Part shown: in pieces, positions 53,237 to 61,514 of the stretch
Numbering within the stretch: position 1 is the stretch's first letter
Layout of the letters: the number at the start of each line of letters is the position of its first letter
Assembly: GCF_036227225.1 (NCBI RefSeq)
Contig: NZ_CP109444.1
Coordinates: 1,054,001-1,118,000, forward strand
DNA from: Streptomyces sp. NBC_01478
GTDB lineage: Bacteria > Actinomycetota > Actinomycetes > Streptomycetales > Streptomycetaceae
DNA: 64,000 nt
Direction of reading: 5' to 3'
Position numbers and translations under genes: made by a program
The notes under the pieces: generated by a model
What the model saw: only the letters and a program-made list of their open reading frames with translations
Databases searched by the model: none
What the model was told of the DNA's origin: nothing

Positions 53237-53310
53237 ACCGATGCCTGACAGGTGCACGGAGTGCGGCGAACAGCCCCTGCCTGCGCGGGACTTCCGGAAG
53301 CACCGGAGAC

Positions 53311-53325
53311 GAGAATACGCTTCTC
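53311..53325. promoter_or_regulatory. Operator, 11 of 12 matches
   Basis: GAGAATACGCTTCTC, upstream of the plus-strand SDR that opens the Rieske operon (ATG 53373). A -10-like TACGCT lies inside the site, with a poor -35 (TTCCGG, 18-base spacing), so promoter placement is uncertain. Confidence 0.72.
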
Positions 53326-53372
53326 AGATCCGGAAGGGAGATTTCCATGATCGAGACTAAGGGGGTTCCGGC

Positions 53373-54077
53373 ATGAGGACAGCCCTCGTCACAGGCGGCG
53401 GCTCCGGCATCGGACTGGCCATCGCGCAACGCCTGGAGGCCGACGGTCTCCAGGTCGCCACCCTCGACCTCAATCCGTCCGACAGAGGCTTCTCCCGGAA
53501 GGCCGACGTCTCCGACCGGGCCCAGGTGGACGAGGCGCTGGCCGAGATCCGGGAGCAGCTCGGTCCGGTCACGGTGCTGGTCAACGCGGCGGGAATGGAG
53601 GGCTACAAGCGCTTCGCCAACCTGACCTTCGAGGCCTGGCAGCGGGTCATCGACGTCAACCTCAACGGCGTCTTCCACTGCGTCCAGGCGGTTCTGCCGG
53701 ACATGGTGGAGGCCGGCTGGGGCCGGATCGTCAACATCTCCTCCTCCAGCGCACAGTCGGGCCAGCCGTTCATGACGCACTACGTCGCCGCCAAGTCGGC
53801 GGTCAACGGGCTGACGAAGGCGCTGGCCCTGGAGCTGGGTCCGCAGGGCATCACCGTGAACGCGGTTCCGCCCGGCTTCATCGACACGCCGATGCTGCGC
53901 CGCTCGGAGGAGCGCCACCTGCTAGGCGGGACGGTCGAGGAGCACATCCAGCGCACTCCGGTACGGCGGGTCGGACGCCCCGAGGACATCGCCGCGGCCT
54001 GCGCCTTCCTCGCCTCCGAGGAGGCCGGTTACATCACGGGCCAGATCCTGGGCGTGAACGGCGGGCGGAACACGTGA
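53373..54077 (+). CDS. SDR family oxidoreductase
   Basis: Compact SDR of 234 residues, all classical motifs intact: TGGGSGIGLAIAQRL, NAAGMEGY, ISSSSAQSG, HYVAAKSAVNGL and GYITGQILGVNGG. LDLNPSD after strand two suggests NAD. ATG 53373 has a weak ribosome-binding site (AAGGGGGTTCCGGC). It opens the plus-strand Rieske operon; the next gene begins in its stop codon (GTGA). Two operator copies lie upstream. Confidence 0.92.
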   Translation: MRTALVTGGGSGIGLAIAQRLEADGLQVATLDLNPSDRGFSRKADVSDRAQVDEALAEIREQLGPVTVLVNAAGMEGYKRFANLTFEAWQRVIDVNLNGVFHCVQAVLPDMVEAGWGRIVNISSSSAQSGQPFMTHYVAAKSAVNGLTKALALELGPQGITVNAVPPGFIDTPMLRRSEERHLLGGTVEEHIQRTPVRRVGRPEDIAAACAFLASEEAGYITGQILGVNGGRNT

Positions 54078-54706
54078 GCGAGAACGGCGATCACGAGCAG
54101 GGCGAGAACGCCGGCGCGCACGGCGAGAACGGCAGGACCGCCGCCGAGAACGGCGTCCGCATCCCCCCGGTGCCGTACGACGAGTGGGACCACGATCTGT
54201 TCTCGGTCATCAACCCCCACCGCAAGCTGCCGGAGGCCAACGTCCTGGGGATCTTCCAGCGACATCCGGCGCTGGCACGGGCGTTCCTGACGTTCAACAT
54301 GCACCTCAACACCACGACCCTGCCGGTGCGCGTCCGCGAGCTGGCCGTGATGCGCGTGGCGTGGCGGCGGGGCAGCAGGTACGAGTGGGCGAGCCATGTC
54401 CTGATCGGCCGGAAGGCCGGGGTGACCGAGGCGGAGATCGAGGAAGTCCGCACGGGCGCCGACACCTTGCTCAACCGGGCGGTGGACGAACTGGACACCG
54501 ACTCGGGCCTGTCGGACGCGACCTACGCCGCACTCGCCGCCGACCTGGACGAACACCAGCTCATGGACCTGGTCTTCACCGTCGGCGCCTACACGATGCT
54601 CACGATGGCCCTCAACACCTTCGGCGTGGAACTCGATCCGGTGATCTCGGAAGAGAACTTCAGTTTCCCAAAAAGAGAATGGTATTCTCACAAGCGAGAG
54701 GGGTGA
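54074..54706 (+). CDS. Carboxymuconolactone decarboxylase-like (AhpD-fold) protein
   Basis: A 210-residue all-helical CMD-family protein: HPALARAFLTFNMHLNTTTLPVRVRELAVMRVAWRRGSRYEWASHVLIGRKAGVTEAEIEEV is a clear family signature. The CxxC of peroxidase-type AhpD is absent; RYEWASH resembles the CMD decarboxylase-type site. A Glu, Asn and Gly-rich 30-residue N terminus precedes the domain. Its last 11 codons contain a perfect operator (54675-54689), so regulation of the next gene is written into this coding sequence. Confidence 0.85.
   Translation: MSENGDHEQGENAGAHGENGRTAAENGVRIPPVPYDEWDHDLFSVINPHRKLPEANVLGIFQRHPALARAFLTFNMHLNTTTLPVRVRELAVMRVAWRRGSRYEWASHVLIGRKAGVTEAEIEEVRTGADTLLNRAVDELDTDSGLSDATYAALAADLDEHQLMDLVFTVGAYTMLTMALNTFGVELDPVISEENFSFPKREWYSHKREG
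54675..54689. promoter_or_regulatory. Operator, perfect palindrome inside a coding sequence
   Basis: GAGAATGGTATTCTC lies within the last codons of the CMD-like gene and 22 bases before the Rieske oxygenase ATG. It implies a separately controlled promoter for the oxygenase; TATTCT at 54683-54688 is a candidate -10, with only a weak -35 (TTCAGT). Confidence 0.8.
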
Positions 54707-54710
54707 TCCC

Positions 54711-55976
54711 ATGCCACACTTCGCCAAGCCCGAGGCCGGGAGCTGGACCGAGAACTACCCCGAGCTGGGCACCAGCCCGGTCAACTACGAGGACTCCATC
54801 GACCCCGCGTACTACGAGGCCGAGAAGGAGGCGATCTTCAAGAAGACCTGGCTGAACGTCGGTCGGGTCGAGCAAGTGCCCAAGGTCGGCAGCTACTTCA
54901 CGAAGGAGCTGGCGGTCGCCGACACCTCACTGGTGATCGTGCGGGGCAAGGACAAGGAGATCCGCGCCTTCCACAACGTCTGCCGCCACCGCGGCAACAA
55001 GCTCGTGTGGAACGACTACCCGGGCGAGGAGGTCAAGGGCACCTGCCGCCAGTTCACCTGCAAGTACCACGCCTGGCGCTACAACCTCGACGGCGATCTG
55101 ACCTTCGTCCAGCAGGAGAAGGAGTTCTTCGACCTGGACAAGGCGGACTACGGCCTCAAGCTGGTCCGCTGCGAGGTCTGGGAAGGCTTCGTCTTCGTCA
55201 ACCTGGACCAGAACGCCCAGCCGTTGAAGGAGTACCTCGGCGAGTTCGCCAAGGGGCTGGAGGGCTACCCCTTCCACGAGATGACCGAGGTCTTCACGTA
55301 CAAGGCGGAGATCGGCAGCAACTGGAAGCTGTTCATCGACGCGTTCGCGGAGTTCTACCACGCGCCCGTCCTGCACATGAAGCAGGCCGTCAAGGACGAG
55401 GCCGACAAGCTCTTCAACGTCGGGTACGAGGCGCTGCACTACGAGATCCACCCCCCGCACTCGATGATCTCCTCCTGGGGAGGCATGTCCCCGCCCAAGG
55501 ACCTGACCATCGTCAAGCCCATCGAACGCGTCCTGCGCAGCGGCCTGTTCGGGCCGTGGGAGGCGCCCGACATCGAAGGCCTGGACCCTCTTCCCCCCGG
55601 TCTCAATCCGGGCGGGCACCGCGCGTGGGGCAACGACTCCTTCGAGTTCTTCCCCAACATGACCCTGCTGATCTGGAAGCCCGGCTGGTACCTGACGTAC
55701 CACTACTGGCCGACGGCGGTGGACAAGCACCTCTTCGAGGCCAACCTGTACTTCGTGCCCGCGAAGACGGCGCGCGAGCGGCTCAAGCAGGAGCTGGCGG
55801 CGGTGACGTTCAAGGAGTACGCGCTCCAGGACGGCAACACCCTGGAGGCCACCCAGACGATGCTCAAGAGCCGGGTCGTCACCGAATTCCCGCTCTGCGA
55901 CCAGGAGTTGCTGCTCCGCCATCTGCACAAGACGGTCGCCGACTACGTCAAGGAGCACACCGATGCTGCCCAGTGA
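54711..55976 (+). CDS. Rieske non-heme iron oxygenase, alpha subunit
   Basis: A 421-residue terminal oxygenase. The Rieske [2Fe-2S] site is Cys91-x-His93 and Cys117-x2-His120 (CRHRGNKL and CKYHAWRY). The mononuclear iron ligands are His217 and His222 in DAFAEFYHAPVLH, with Asp210 and Glu214 nearby. It would hydroxylate a ring or side-chain carbon using electrons from a reductase, most likely the KshB-like protein at 37429-38466. No beta subunit follows, fitting the homomeric KshA-like class. ATG 54711 follows GAGAGGGGTGATCCC, 22 bases after a perfect operator. Confidence 0.94.
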   Translation: MPHFAKPEAGSWTENYPELGTSPVNYEDSIDPAYYEAEKEAIFKKTWLNVGRVEQVPKVGSYFTKELAVADTSLVIVRGKDKEIRAFHNVCRHRGNKLVWNDYPGEEVKGTCRQFTCKYHAWRYNLDGDLTFVQQEKEFFDLDKADYGLKLVRCEVWEGFVFVNLDQNAQPLKEYLGEFAKGLEGYPFHEMTEVFTYKAEIGSNWKLFIDAFAEFYHAPVLHMKQAVKDEADKLFNVGYEALHYEIHPPHSMISSWGGMSPPKDLTIVKPIERVLRSGLFGPWEAPDIEGLDPLPPGLNPGGHRAWGNDSFEFFPNMTLLIWKPGWYLTYHYWPTAVDKHLFEANLYFVPAKTARERLKQELAAVTFKEYALQDGNTLEATQTMLKSRVVTEFPLCDQELLLRHLHKTVADYVKEHTDAAQ

Positions 55977-56283
55977 GTTCGCGGCACTCGAACCGTTCAG
56001 CGAGTGGGTCCTGGAGTCCGAGCGCGATCGGTACAGCAAGCGCCTGGCCAGCTCCATGGAGGAGATGCAGGCGTTCTACGACGCCGCGTTCCCGCTGCTG
56101 GAACAGGCCTCCGACCACCTCGACAAGTTCCCCCTCTCCGAACTCCCGAAGCAGGAGCGCAACTTGCTGCTCCTGCTGTTCTCCCTGGTGAACGTGTCGT
56201 TCCCGGTCGAGGTCTGGAAGCAGGCCCGGGTGCCGGACAGCGGGGCCGCCTACATGGACCTCGTCGTCGAGCCGAAGGTCTGA
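55963..56283 (+). CDS. Hypothetical protein coupled to the Rieske oxygenase
   Basis: A 106-residue, mostly helical protein (LESERDRYSKRLASSMEEMQAFYDAAFPLLEQASDHLDKFPL, then QERNLLLLLFSLVNVSFPVEVW). It has no cysteines or obvious cofactor motif. Its ATG lies 14 bases inside the oxygenase gene, implying tightly linked synthesis. It is too short and unlike the cystatin-fold beta subunit of ring-hydroxylating dioxygenases. A stabilising or substrate-delivery subunit of the oxygenase is possible, but I recognise no family. Confidence 0.72.
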   Translation: MLPSEFAALEPFSEWVLESERDRYSKRLASSMEEMQAFYDAAFPLLEQASDHLDKFPLSELPKQERNLLLLLFSLVNVSFPVEVWKQARVPDSGAAYMDLVVEPKV

Positions 56284-56289
56284 CCCGTC

Positions 56290-57519
56290 GTGGTCACACT
56301 CAGAGCAGCGCGTGTACTGCACGTGGAGACGGGCGAGTTCGAGCAGCCGGGCATCGTCACGGTCGACGGCGAACGCATCACGCACGGTGGCGCAGCGGGC
56401 GAGGTTGACGGAGAGAACGAGGTTCTCGATCTCGGTGACGTGACGCTGCTGCCCGGTCTCATGGACATGGAGGTCAACCTCCTGATGGGCGGCCGGGGAG
56501 AGACGCTCGCGTTCTCCCCCGTCCAGGACGATCCCCCGCTGCGGATGCTCCGCGCGGTGGGCAACGCCCGGCGGACCCTGCGCGCGGGGTTCACCACGGT
56601 CCGCAATCTGGGTCTGTTCGTGAAGACGGGCGGCTATCTGCTGGACGTCGCGCTGGCGAAGGCCATCGACGCCGGCTGGATAGACGGCCCGCGCATCGTG
56701 CCCGCCGGTCACGCCATCACACCCACCGGCGGGCATCTCGACCCCACGATGTTCGCCGCGTACGCCCCCGGAATCATGCCTCTCTCCCTGGAGGAGGGCA
56801 TTGCCAACGGTGTCGACGAGGTGCGCAAGGCCGTCCGCTACCAGATCAAGCACGGGGCACGGCTCATCAAGGTCTGTGCGTCCGGGGGCGTGATGTCCCA
56901 CACCGGCACCCCCGGCGCGCAGCACTACTCCGACGAGGAACTGCGCGCCATCGTGGACGAGGCCCACCGGCGCGGACTGAAGGTGGCGGCCCACACCCAT
57001 GGGGCCGACGCCGTCCGGTCGGCGGTGGAGGCGGGCATCGACTGCATCGAGCACGGCTTCCTGCTCGACGACGACACCATCGCGCTGATGGCGGAGAGGG
57101 GCACTTTCCTGGTGCCGACCACCGCTCTCATCGACGGGATGGACATGTCCCATGCCGCGCCCGAGCTGAAGGAGAAGGCCGCCGAGATCTTCCCCCGGGC
57201 GAAGACCGTGGTGGCCAGGGCCGGCAAGGCGGGTGTCCGGATGGCGCTGGGCACGGACGCGCCGGCGATTCCGCACGGCCGCGGCGCGCAGGAGCTGATC
57301 GCCCTGGTCGACCGCGGGATGACTCCCCTGGAGGCGATCCAGGCGGCGACCGTCAACGCGGCGGAGCTGATCGACGCCGACGACCGGGGCCGTATCGCCG
57401 AGGGCCTGCTCGCCGACCTGATCGCGGTGCCGGGCAATCCGCTGGAGGACGTCTCCGTGATGGCGGACGTCCGGTTCGTGATGAAGGGCGGGAAGGTGTT
57501 CCGCGACGAGCGCCGCTGA
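56290..57519 (+). CDS. Amidohydrolase family protein with altered metal motif
   Basis: A 409-residue TIM-barrel hydrolase of the imidazolonepropionase/prolidase-like group. Later metal residues are present: Lys194 (LIKVCASGG), His235 or His237 (AAHTHG), His255 (IEHGF) and Asp323 (GTDAPAIPHG). The first motif, normally HxH in PGLIDxHxH, reads GLMDMEVNLL, giving Glu61 and Asn63. Either the alpha metal site is lost or it uses different ligands. GTG 56290 starts six bases after the upstream stop. Last gene of the Rieske operon. Confidence 0.85.
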   Translation: MVTLRAARVLHVETGEFEQPGIVTVDGERITHGGAAGEVDGENEVLDLGDVTLLPGLMDMEVNLLMGGRGETLAFSPVQDDPPLRMLRAVGNARRTLRAGFTTVRNLGLFVKTGGYLLDVALAKAIDAGWIDGPRIVPAGHAITPTGGHLDPTMFAAYAPGIMPLSLEEGIANGVDEVRKAVRYQIKHGARLIKVCASGGVMSHTGTPGAQHYSDEELRAIVDEAHRRGLKVAAHTHGADAVRSAVEAGIDCIEHGFLLDDDTIALMAERGTFLVPTTALIDGMDMSHAAPELKEKAAEIFPRAKTVVARAGKAGVRMALGTDAPAIPHGRGAQELIALVDRGMTPLEAIQAATVNAAELIDADDRGRIAEGLLADLIAVPGNPLEDVSVMADVRFVMKGGKVFRDERR

Positions 57520-57550
57520 GGCCAACGCCCCGTCCGGTCGGGCTAGTTGA

Positions 57551-58144
57551 TCAGGCCGGCCCGTCGAGGGGTCGTAGCATCCGCAGGATCATGTCGACCG
57601 TGCGCTCGACGGGGCGGTTGCGGGCCGTGACCGTGGACAGGAGGGTGCGGGTCAGTACGGCGCCGAGGAGCATGTCGAAGACGTCGTCCGGGTCCACGGC
57701 GGGGTCGACGGTCCCGGTCGGCGCGGCGCGCAGGATGTCCTGGAACTGCGGTCGCGCCGACACGCGCAGCAGCATCTCGGGCGGCCGCGGACGGCTCGAT
57801 GTCTGGGAGTGCGCGAAGAGACCGGCCGCCGCGGCGCGGGCCGCCGGGGCGCCGAAGGCCGCCAGGTAGGCGCGGACGAACCGGCGGAGGTCTCGTCGCA
57901 GATCCCCCGTCGGGCGGACGCTCAACGGGCTGAGCCCGGGGAACGTGGCCTCCTCGATCAGCTCGATCCGGGACGGCCAGCGGCGGTAGATGGCGGAGGC
58001 GTGCACGCCGGAGTGTTCCGCCACCGCCTGGATCGTCGTGGCGTCGAAGCCGCGCTGGACGAGGAGTTCGCGCGTCGCCGCGAGGGCCCGTTCGTTGATG
58101 CTCGTGTCACGGGGACGGCCCGGGGCGCGGCGCGGTTCAGCCAT
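57551..58144 (-). CDS. TetR family transcriptional regulator
   Basis: A 197-residue TetR protein with helix-turn-helix around residues 33-58 (ATTIQAVAEHSGVHASAIYRRWPSRIELIEEA). The Arg-rich start (MAEPRRAPGRPRD) is typical of the group. ATG 58144 is preferred over a start 14 codons earlier that would fall inside the operator. It is divergent from the alcohol dehydrogenase gene, with a 27-bp inverted repeat between them, so it probably represses both itself and the 58269-61495 operon. This operator differs from the GAGAAT motif. Confidence 0.93.
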   Translation of the reverse strand: MAEPRRAPGRPRDTSINERALAATRELLVQRGFDATTIQAVAEHSGVHASAIYRRWPSRIELIEEATFPGLSPLSVRPTGDLRRDLRRFVRAYLAAFGAPAARAAAAGLFAHSQTSSRPRPPEMLLRVSARPQFQDILRAAPTGTVDPAVDPDDVFDMLLGAVLTRTLLSTVTARNRPVERTVDMILRMLRPLDGPA

Positions 58145-58184
58145 GCCGTGATTGTAGTGACCGGGCGGTGTTCCGGTGTTCCTC

Positions 58185-58211
58185 AATTATAGGAGACCGT
58201 CTTCTGTAATT
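58185..58211. promoter_or_regulatory. 27-bp inverted repeat, probable TetR operator
   Basis: Arms AATTATAGGAGAC (58185-58197) and GTCTTCTGTAATT (58199-58211) around one central base match at 11 of 13 positions. The repeat lies between the TetR gene (ATG 58144) and the alcohol dehydrogenase gene (ATG 58269), the normal place for an autoregulatory TetR operator. AT-rich against its surroundings. Confidence 0.75.
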
Positions 58212-58268
58212 CCCGCCGGGTGGCTACAGTCCGAAGGGGACGGACTTCGGAGTGCGGAGGAGAGTCTG

Positions 58269-59291
58269 ATGCGTGCTGCTGTGCTGCGGGGCGGGACGGT
58301 CCGGGCGCGGACCGTCGACGATCCGGTCCCCGGACCGGGCCAACTCCTCGTCCGCTCGCTGGCGTGCGGGATCTGCGCGTCGGATCTGCACTTCATGGAC
58401 CATCCCGAGGCGGGCGCCGACGACGACAGCGGGATGTCGACGTACGACAGGGACGTCGACATCGTGATGGGGCACGAGTACTGCGCCGAGGTCGTGGACT
58501 ACGGCCCCGGCACCGAGCGCCGTATCCCGGTGGGGACGCGGGTGAGTTCACTGCCCGTGCTCACTACCCCGGCCGGTCGCCGGATCATCGGCCAGAGCCC
58601 CGAATCCCCGGGCGGATTCGGCGAGTTGTTCCTGTTGACCGAGGCCATCACCCGGGTCGTGGTGTCGGACCTGCCGAGCGAGCTCGTGTGTGTCGCCGAC
58701 GCGATCTCGGTGGGCTGGTCGACCGCGTCCCGCGCGCAACTGACCGCGAATGAGGTGCCGTTGGTCATCGGCTGCGGCGCCATCGCCCTCTCGGCGATCG
58801 GCCGGCTCAGGAGTCTCGGCGTCGGTCCGATCGTGGCGGCCGATCTCGTGGCGTCGCGTCGCGCGACCGCGCTGGCCATGGGCGCCGATGTGGTCGTCGA
58901 TCCGGCCGAGGTGTCGCCGTACGAGGCCTGGCGCAACGCGGCCGGTCCGCGGGCGAGTTGTGTCGTGTTCGAGTGCGTCGGCGTCCCCGGCGTTCTCGAC
59001 TCGATCATCAAGGGGTGCGAGCGCGGCACTCGGATCTTCTCCGTCGGCGGTCCCCCGGAGGGCGATCATCTGCACACCCTGACCGCCAAACGGAAGGGCA
59101 TCAACATCCAGTTCGGGGGCGGCCCGTCGATGGACCACTGGGACGAGGCGTTCCGGGCGGTCTGCTCCGGCAGCCTCGATGTCGGGCCGATGCTCGGGCA
59201 CACCGTCGGCCTCGACGGCGTGCCGGCCGCGCTCGACGCGGCGCGGGACGCCGACGGGCCGGCCCGGATCATCGTCGTACCAGGGAGCTGA
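58269..59291 (+). CDS. Zinc-dependent alcohol dehydrogenase (MDR family)
   Basis: A 340-residue medium-chain dehydrogenase. Catalytic zinc residues are Cys33 (LACGICASDLHFM), His69 and Glu70 (GHEY). The four-cysteine structural zinc lobe is missing. The nucleotide motif is VIGCGAIALSAIG, where the third Gly is Ala. It oxidises an alcohol or reduces an enone. ATG 58269 follows GCGGAGGAGAGTCTG. First gene of the plus-strand operon controlled by the adjacent TetR. Confidence 0.9.
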   Translation: MRAAVLRGGTVRARTVDDPVPGPGQLLVRSLACGICASDLHFMDHPEAGADDDSGMSTYDRDVDIVMGHEYCAEVVDYGPGTERRIPVGTRVSSLPVLTTPAGRRIIGQSPESPGGFGELFLLTEAITRVVVSDLPSELVCVADAISVGWSTASRAQLTANEVPLVIGCGAIALSAIGRLRSLGVGPIVAADLVASRRATALAMGADVVVDPAEVSPYEAWRNAAGPRASCVVFECVGVPGVLDSIIKGCERGTRIFSVGGPPEGDHLHTLTAKRKGINIQFGGGPSMDHWDEAFRAVCSGSLDVGPMLGHTVGLDGVPAALDAARDADGPARIIVVPGS

Positions 59292-59299
59292 CCACACTC

Positions 59300-59827
59300 A
59301 TGAGCGAGACCGACGAACTTGCCCAACTGCGCGCCACCGTCGAGTCGTTGGCGGCGAAGGTGCGCGCCTTGGAGGACCAGGTCGAGATCACCCAGCTCGT
59401 CGCCCAGTACGGGCCTGCGGTCGACAGCGGCTCGGGCGAGGCCGCGGCGGCGCTCTGGACCGAGGAGGGCGTCTTCGACGCGGTCCCCCATCTGCGGATG
59501 GAGGGCCGGGACGGCATCGTCGGCATGGTGCACGGCCCGGGCCACCAGAGCGTGATCCACAACGGCTGCGGTCATGTGCTGACCGCGCCGCACGTCGTCG
59601 TCGACGGCGACCGGGCCACCGGCCGCAGCCATGCGCTGCATCTGCGGTGGGACGCCGATGCCGGACGGTTCTGGGTGTTCCAGGTCTCCGCCAACACCTG
59701 GCGCTGGGTGCGTACTTCGGAGGGGTGGCGGATCGCCGAGCGGATCAACGCCAACCTCGACGGCACCGACGGGCCCCGCGCGATGCTGGCGCCGTCCGGC
59801 AAACCCGGTTCGCTGGAGGAGAGGTGA
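59300..59827 (+). CDS. SnoaL-like family protein
   Basis: A 175-residue SnoaL/NTF2-fold protein with an N-terminal coiled-coil-like helix (ELAQLRATVESLAAKVRALEDQVEITQLVAQYGPAVDSG), then GVFDAVPHLRMEGRDGIVGMVHG and NTWRWVRTSEGWRIAERIN. Members of this layout include dehydratases acting on hydroxylated ring compounds; the active-site pair is not certain. It starts eight bases after the alcohol dehydrogenase stop, and the next gene overlaps its stop (GTGA). Confidence 0.82.
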   Translation: MSETDELAQLRATVESLAAKVRALEDQVEITQLVAQYGPAVDSGSGEAAAALWTEEGVFDAVPHLRMEGRDGIVGMVHGPGHQSVIHNGCGHVLTAPHVVVDGDRATGRSHALHLRWDADAGRFWVFQVSANTWRWVRTSEGWRIAERINANLDGTDGPRAMLAPSGKPGSLEER

Positions 59828-60645
59828 GGATCGGGTTCATCGGGGCGGGCCGGATGGGGCGGCCGATCGTCGACCGCCTGGTGGCCGCCGGGCATGACGT
59901 CACGGTTCATGTGCGCCGACCGGCGACCCGGGCGGCGGCCCAGGAGGACGGGTTCGCGCGGGCCGACACGATCGGGGCGACGGTCCGCGACGCCGACGTG
60001 GTGTTCGTCGCCGTACTGAAGGACGAGCAGGTGCGAGCGGCCTGCCTCGGCGCGGAAGGCGCCCTCTCGGCCATGAAGCCGGGGTCGACGCTCGTCCTGC
60101 ACACCACTTCTCATCCCGGCACCGCGGAGCTGCTCGCCGAAGCGGGCGCAGAGCGTGGTGTCGGGGTGCTGGACGCCGCGCTGTCGGGCGGCCCGCACGA
60201 CATCGCCGCGGGCCGTCTCACCCTGTGGGTCGGCGGCGACGAGGCCCGACTGGACGCGCTGCGACCGCTGTTGGAGACGTACGCCGCGCCGGTCCTGTTC
60301 GTGGGGCCGATCGGCAACGGTCAGCGGGTCAAGCTCGTCAACAACGCCCTGTTCGTGGCGCAGGTCGGGCTCGCGGTCGACGCGGTGCGGGTGGCGGGGT
60401 CGCTTGGCATCGGTGAGAAGGCGATTCTCGCGGCGCTGCAGCACGGCAGCGGTGCCAGCCGGGCGCTCGGTGTCGTCGCCGGTGGTGGGTCGGTCGAGGC
60501 GGTGGCGGAGCGGCTGGCCGACCTGATGAGCAAGGACGTCGACGTGGTGCGTGCGGTGGCGCGCGGCGCCGGAGCCGACCTCGGGATCCTCGGGACGGTG
60601 CTGTCGTCGGACGCGGTCGAGAAGAAGGTTCTCCGTTCGCCCTGA
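59824..60645 (+). CDS. 3-hydroxyisobutyrate dehydrogenase-like NAD(P)-binding protein
   Basis: A 273-residue beta-hydroxyacid dehydrogenase family protein: GFIGAGRMGRPIVDRLVAAG with VRRP after strand two (NADP-like), the substrate loop LDAALSGGPHDIAAG and catalytic Lys170 (GQRVKLVNNALF). The substrate loop replaces the common DAPVSGG by DAALSGG. The GTG start lies in the GTGA overlap with the SnoaL-like gene. Paralogue of 42586-43437. Confidence 0.9.
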   Translation: MRIGFIGAGRMGRPIVDRLVAAGHDVTVHVRRPATRAAAQEDGFARADTIGATVRDADVVFVAVLKDEQVRAACLGAEGALSAMKPGSTLVLHTTSHPGTAELLAEAGAERGVGVLDAALSGGPHDIAAGRLTLWVGGDEARLDALRPLLETYAAPVLFVGPIGNGQRVKLVNNALFVAQVGLAVDAVRVAGSLGIGEKAILAALQHGSGASRALGVVAGGGSVEAVAERLADLMSKDVDVVRAVARGAGADLGILGTVLSSDAVEKKVLRSP

Positions 60646-60694
60646 ATGACCGTTCTCCCTGAACGATCCGCACGATCTGAATGAGGAGCAGGAA

Positions 60695-61495
60695 GTGACT
60701 GAATCGCTCACCACGAAGTACGGGCCGTGGGGTGTCGTCGCCGGCGGATCGGACGGGGTGGGCGCCGCGTTCGCCCACCGGATGGCCGCCCAGGGGATGA
60801 ACGTCGTGCTGGTGGCCCGGCGCCTGCCCGTGCTGGAGGCGTCCGCCGACGAGATCCGGGACCGGTACGGCGTCGAGGTCCGTACCGTCGCGCTCGACCT
60901 CAGCTCCCCGAGCGCCCTGTCGGAGCTGGAGGAGGCGACCGACGGTCTGGAGGTCGGCCTGTTCGTCTACAACGCGGGCAGCGACGACCGCAGCGTCCCG
61001 TTCCTCGACAAGGACCTCGGCACGCACCTCGGGCTGGTGCGGCGCAACTGCTCCGCCGTACTCGAAGCGGCCTACCGCTTCGGTGGCCCGATGGTGGCGC
61101 GCAAGCGGGGAGCCGTGGTCCTGGTGACCTCGGGAGCCGCGTGGGCCGGCGGCGCCACGCTCGCCGCCTACGGCGCGTCGAAGGCGTTCGACCTCGTCCT
61201 CGCCGAGAGCCTGTGGGCGGAGTGGCAGGGCAGCGGGGTGGACGTCCTGGGACTGGTGCTCGGCAGGACCGACACCCCGTCCCTGCGCCGGACCGAAGGC
61301 GTCCAAGGGGGCTCCTACGGCGGTGACTTGGCCGACCCGGCCGATGTGGCCGCCGAGGCGCTCGACCATCTCTCCGACGGCCCCACCTGGATCTACGGCA
61401 GCCCCGCCCCGACCGGCGGTTCACCGTTCGGGGCGCTCAGCCGCAGGGACGCGGTCCTGGCGATGAGCCGGGGCGCGAACACCCACCGCCAGTGA
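60695..61495 (+). CDS. SDR family oxidoreductase
   Basis: A 266-residue SDR: AGGSDGVGAAFAHRMAAQG, VARR (NADP preference), YNAGSDD, VTSGAAWAGGATLAAYGASKAF with Ser, Tyr and Lys. The C-terminal half resembles the 17-beta-HSD-12 or DltE-like SDRs and lacks the DGG ending. The GTG start at 60695 follows GAGGAGCAGGAA. Last gene of the TetR-linked operon, convergent with the crotonase at 61515. Confidence 0.9.
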   Translation: MTESLTTKYGPWGVVAGGSDGVGAAFAHRMAAQGMNVVLVARRLPVLEASADEIRDRYGVEVRTVALDLSSPSALSELEEATDGLEVGLFVYNAGSDDRSVPFLDKDLGTHLGLVRRNCSAVLEAAYRFGGPMVARKRGAVVLVTSGAAWAGGATLAAYGASKAFDLVLAESLWAEWQGSGVDVLGLVLGRTDTPSLRRTEGVQGGSYGGDLADPADVAAEALDHLSDGPTWIYGSPAPTGGSPFGALSRRDAVLAMSRGANTHRQ

Positions 61496-61514
61496 GGAGG
61501 CTCGCGGTCCCTGC

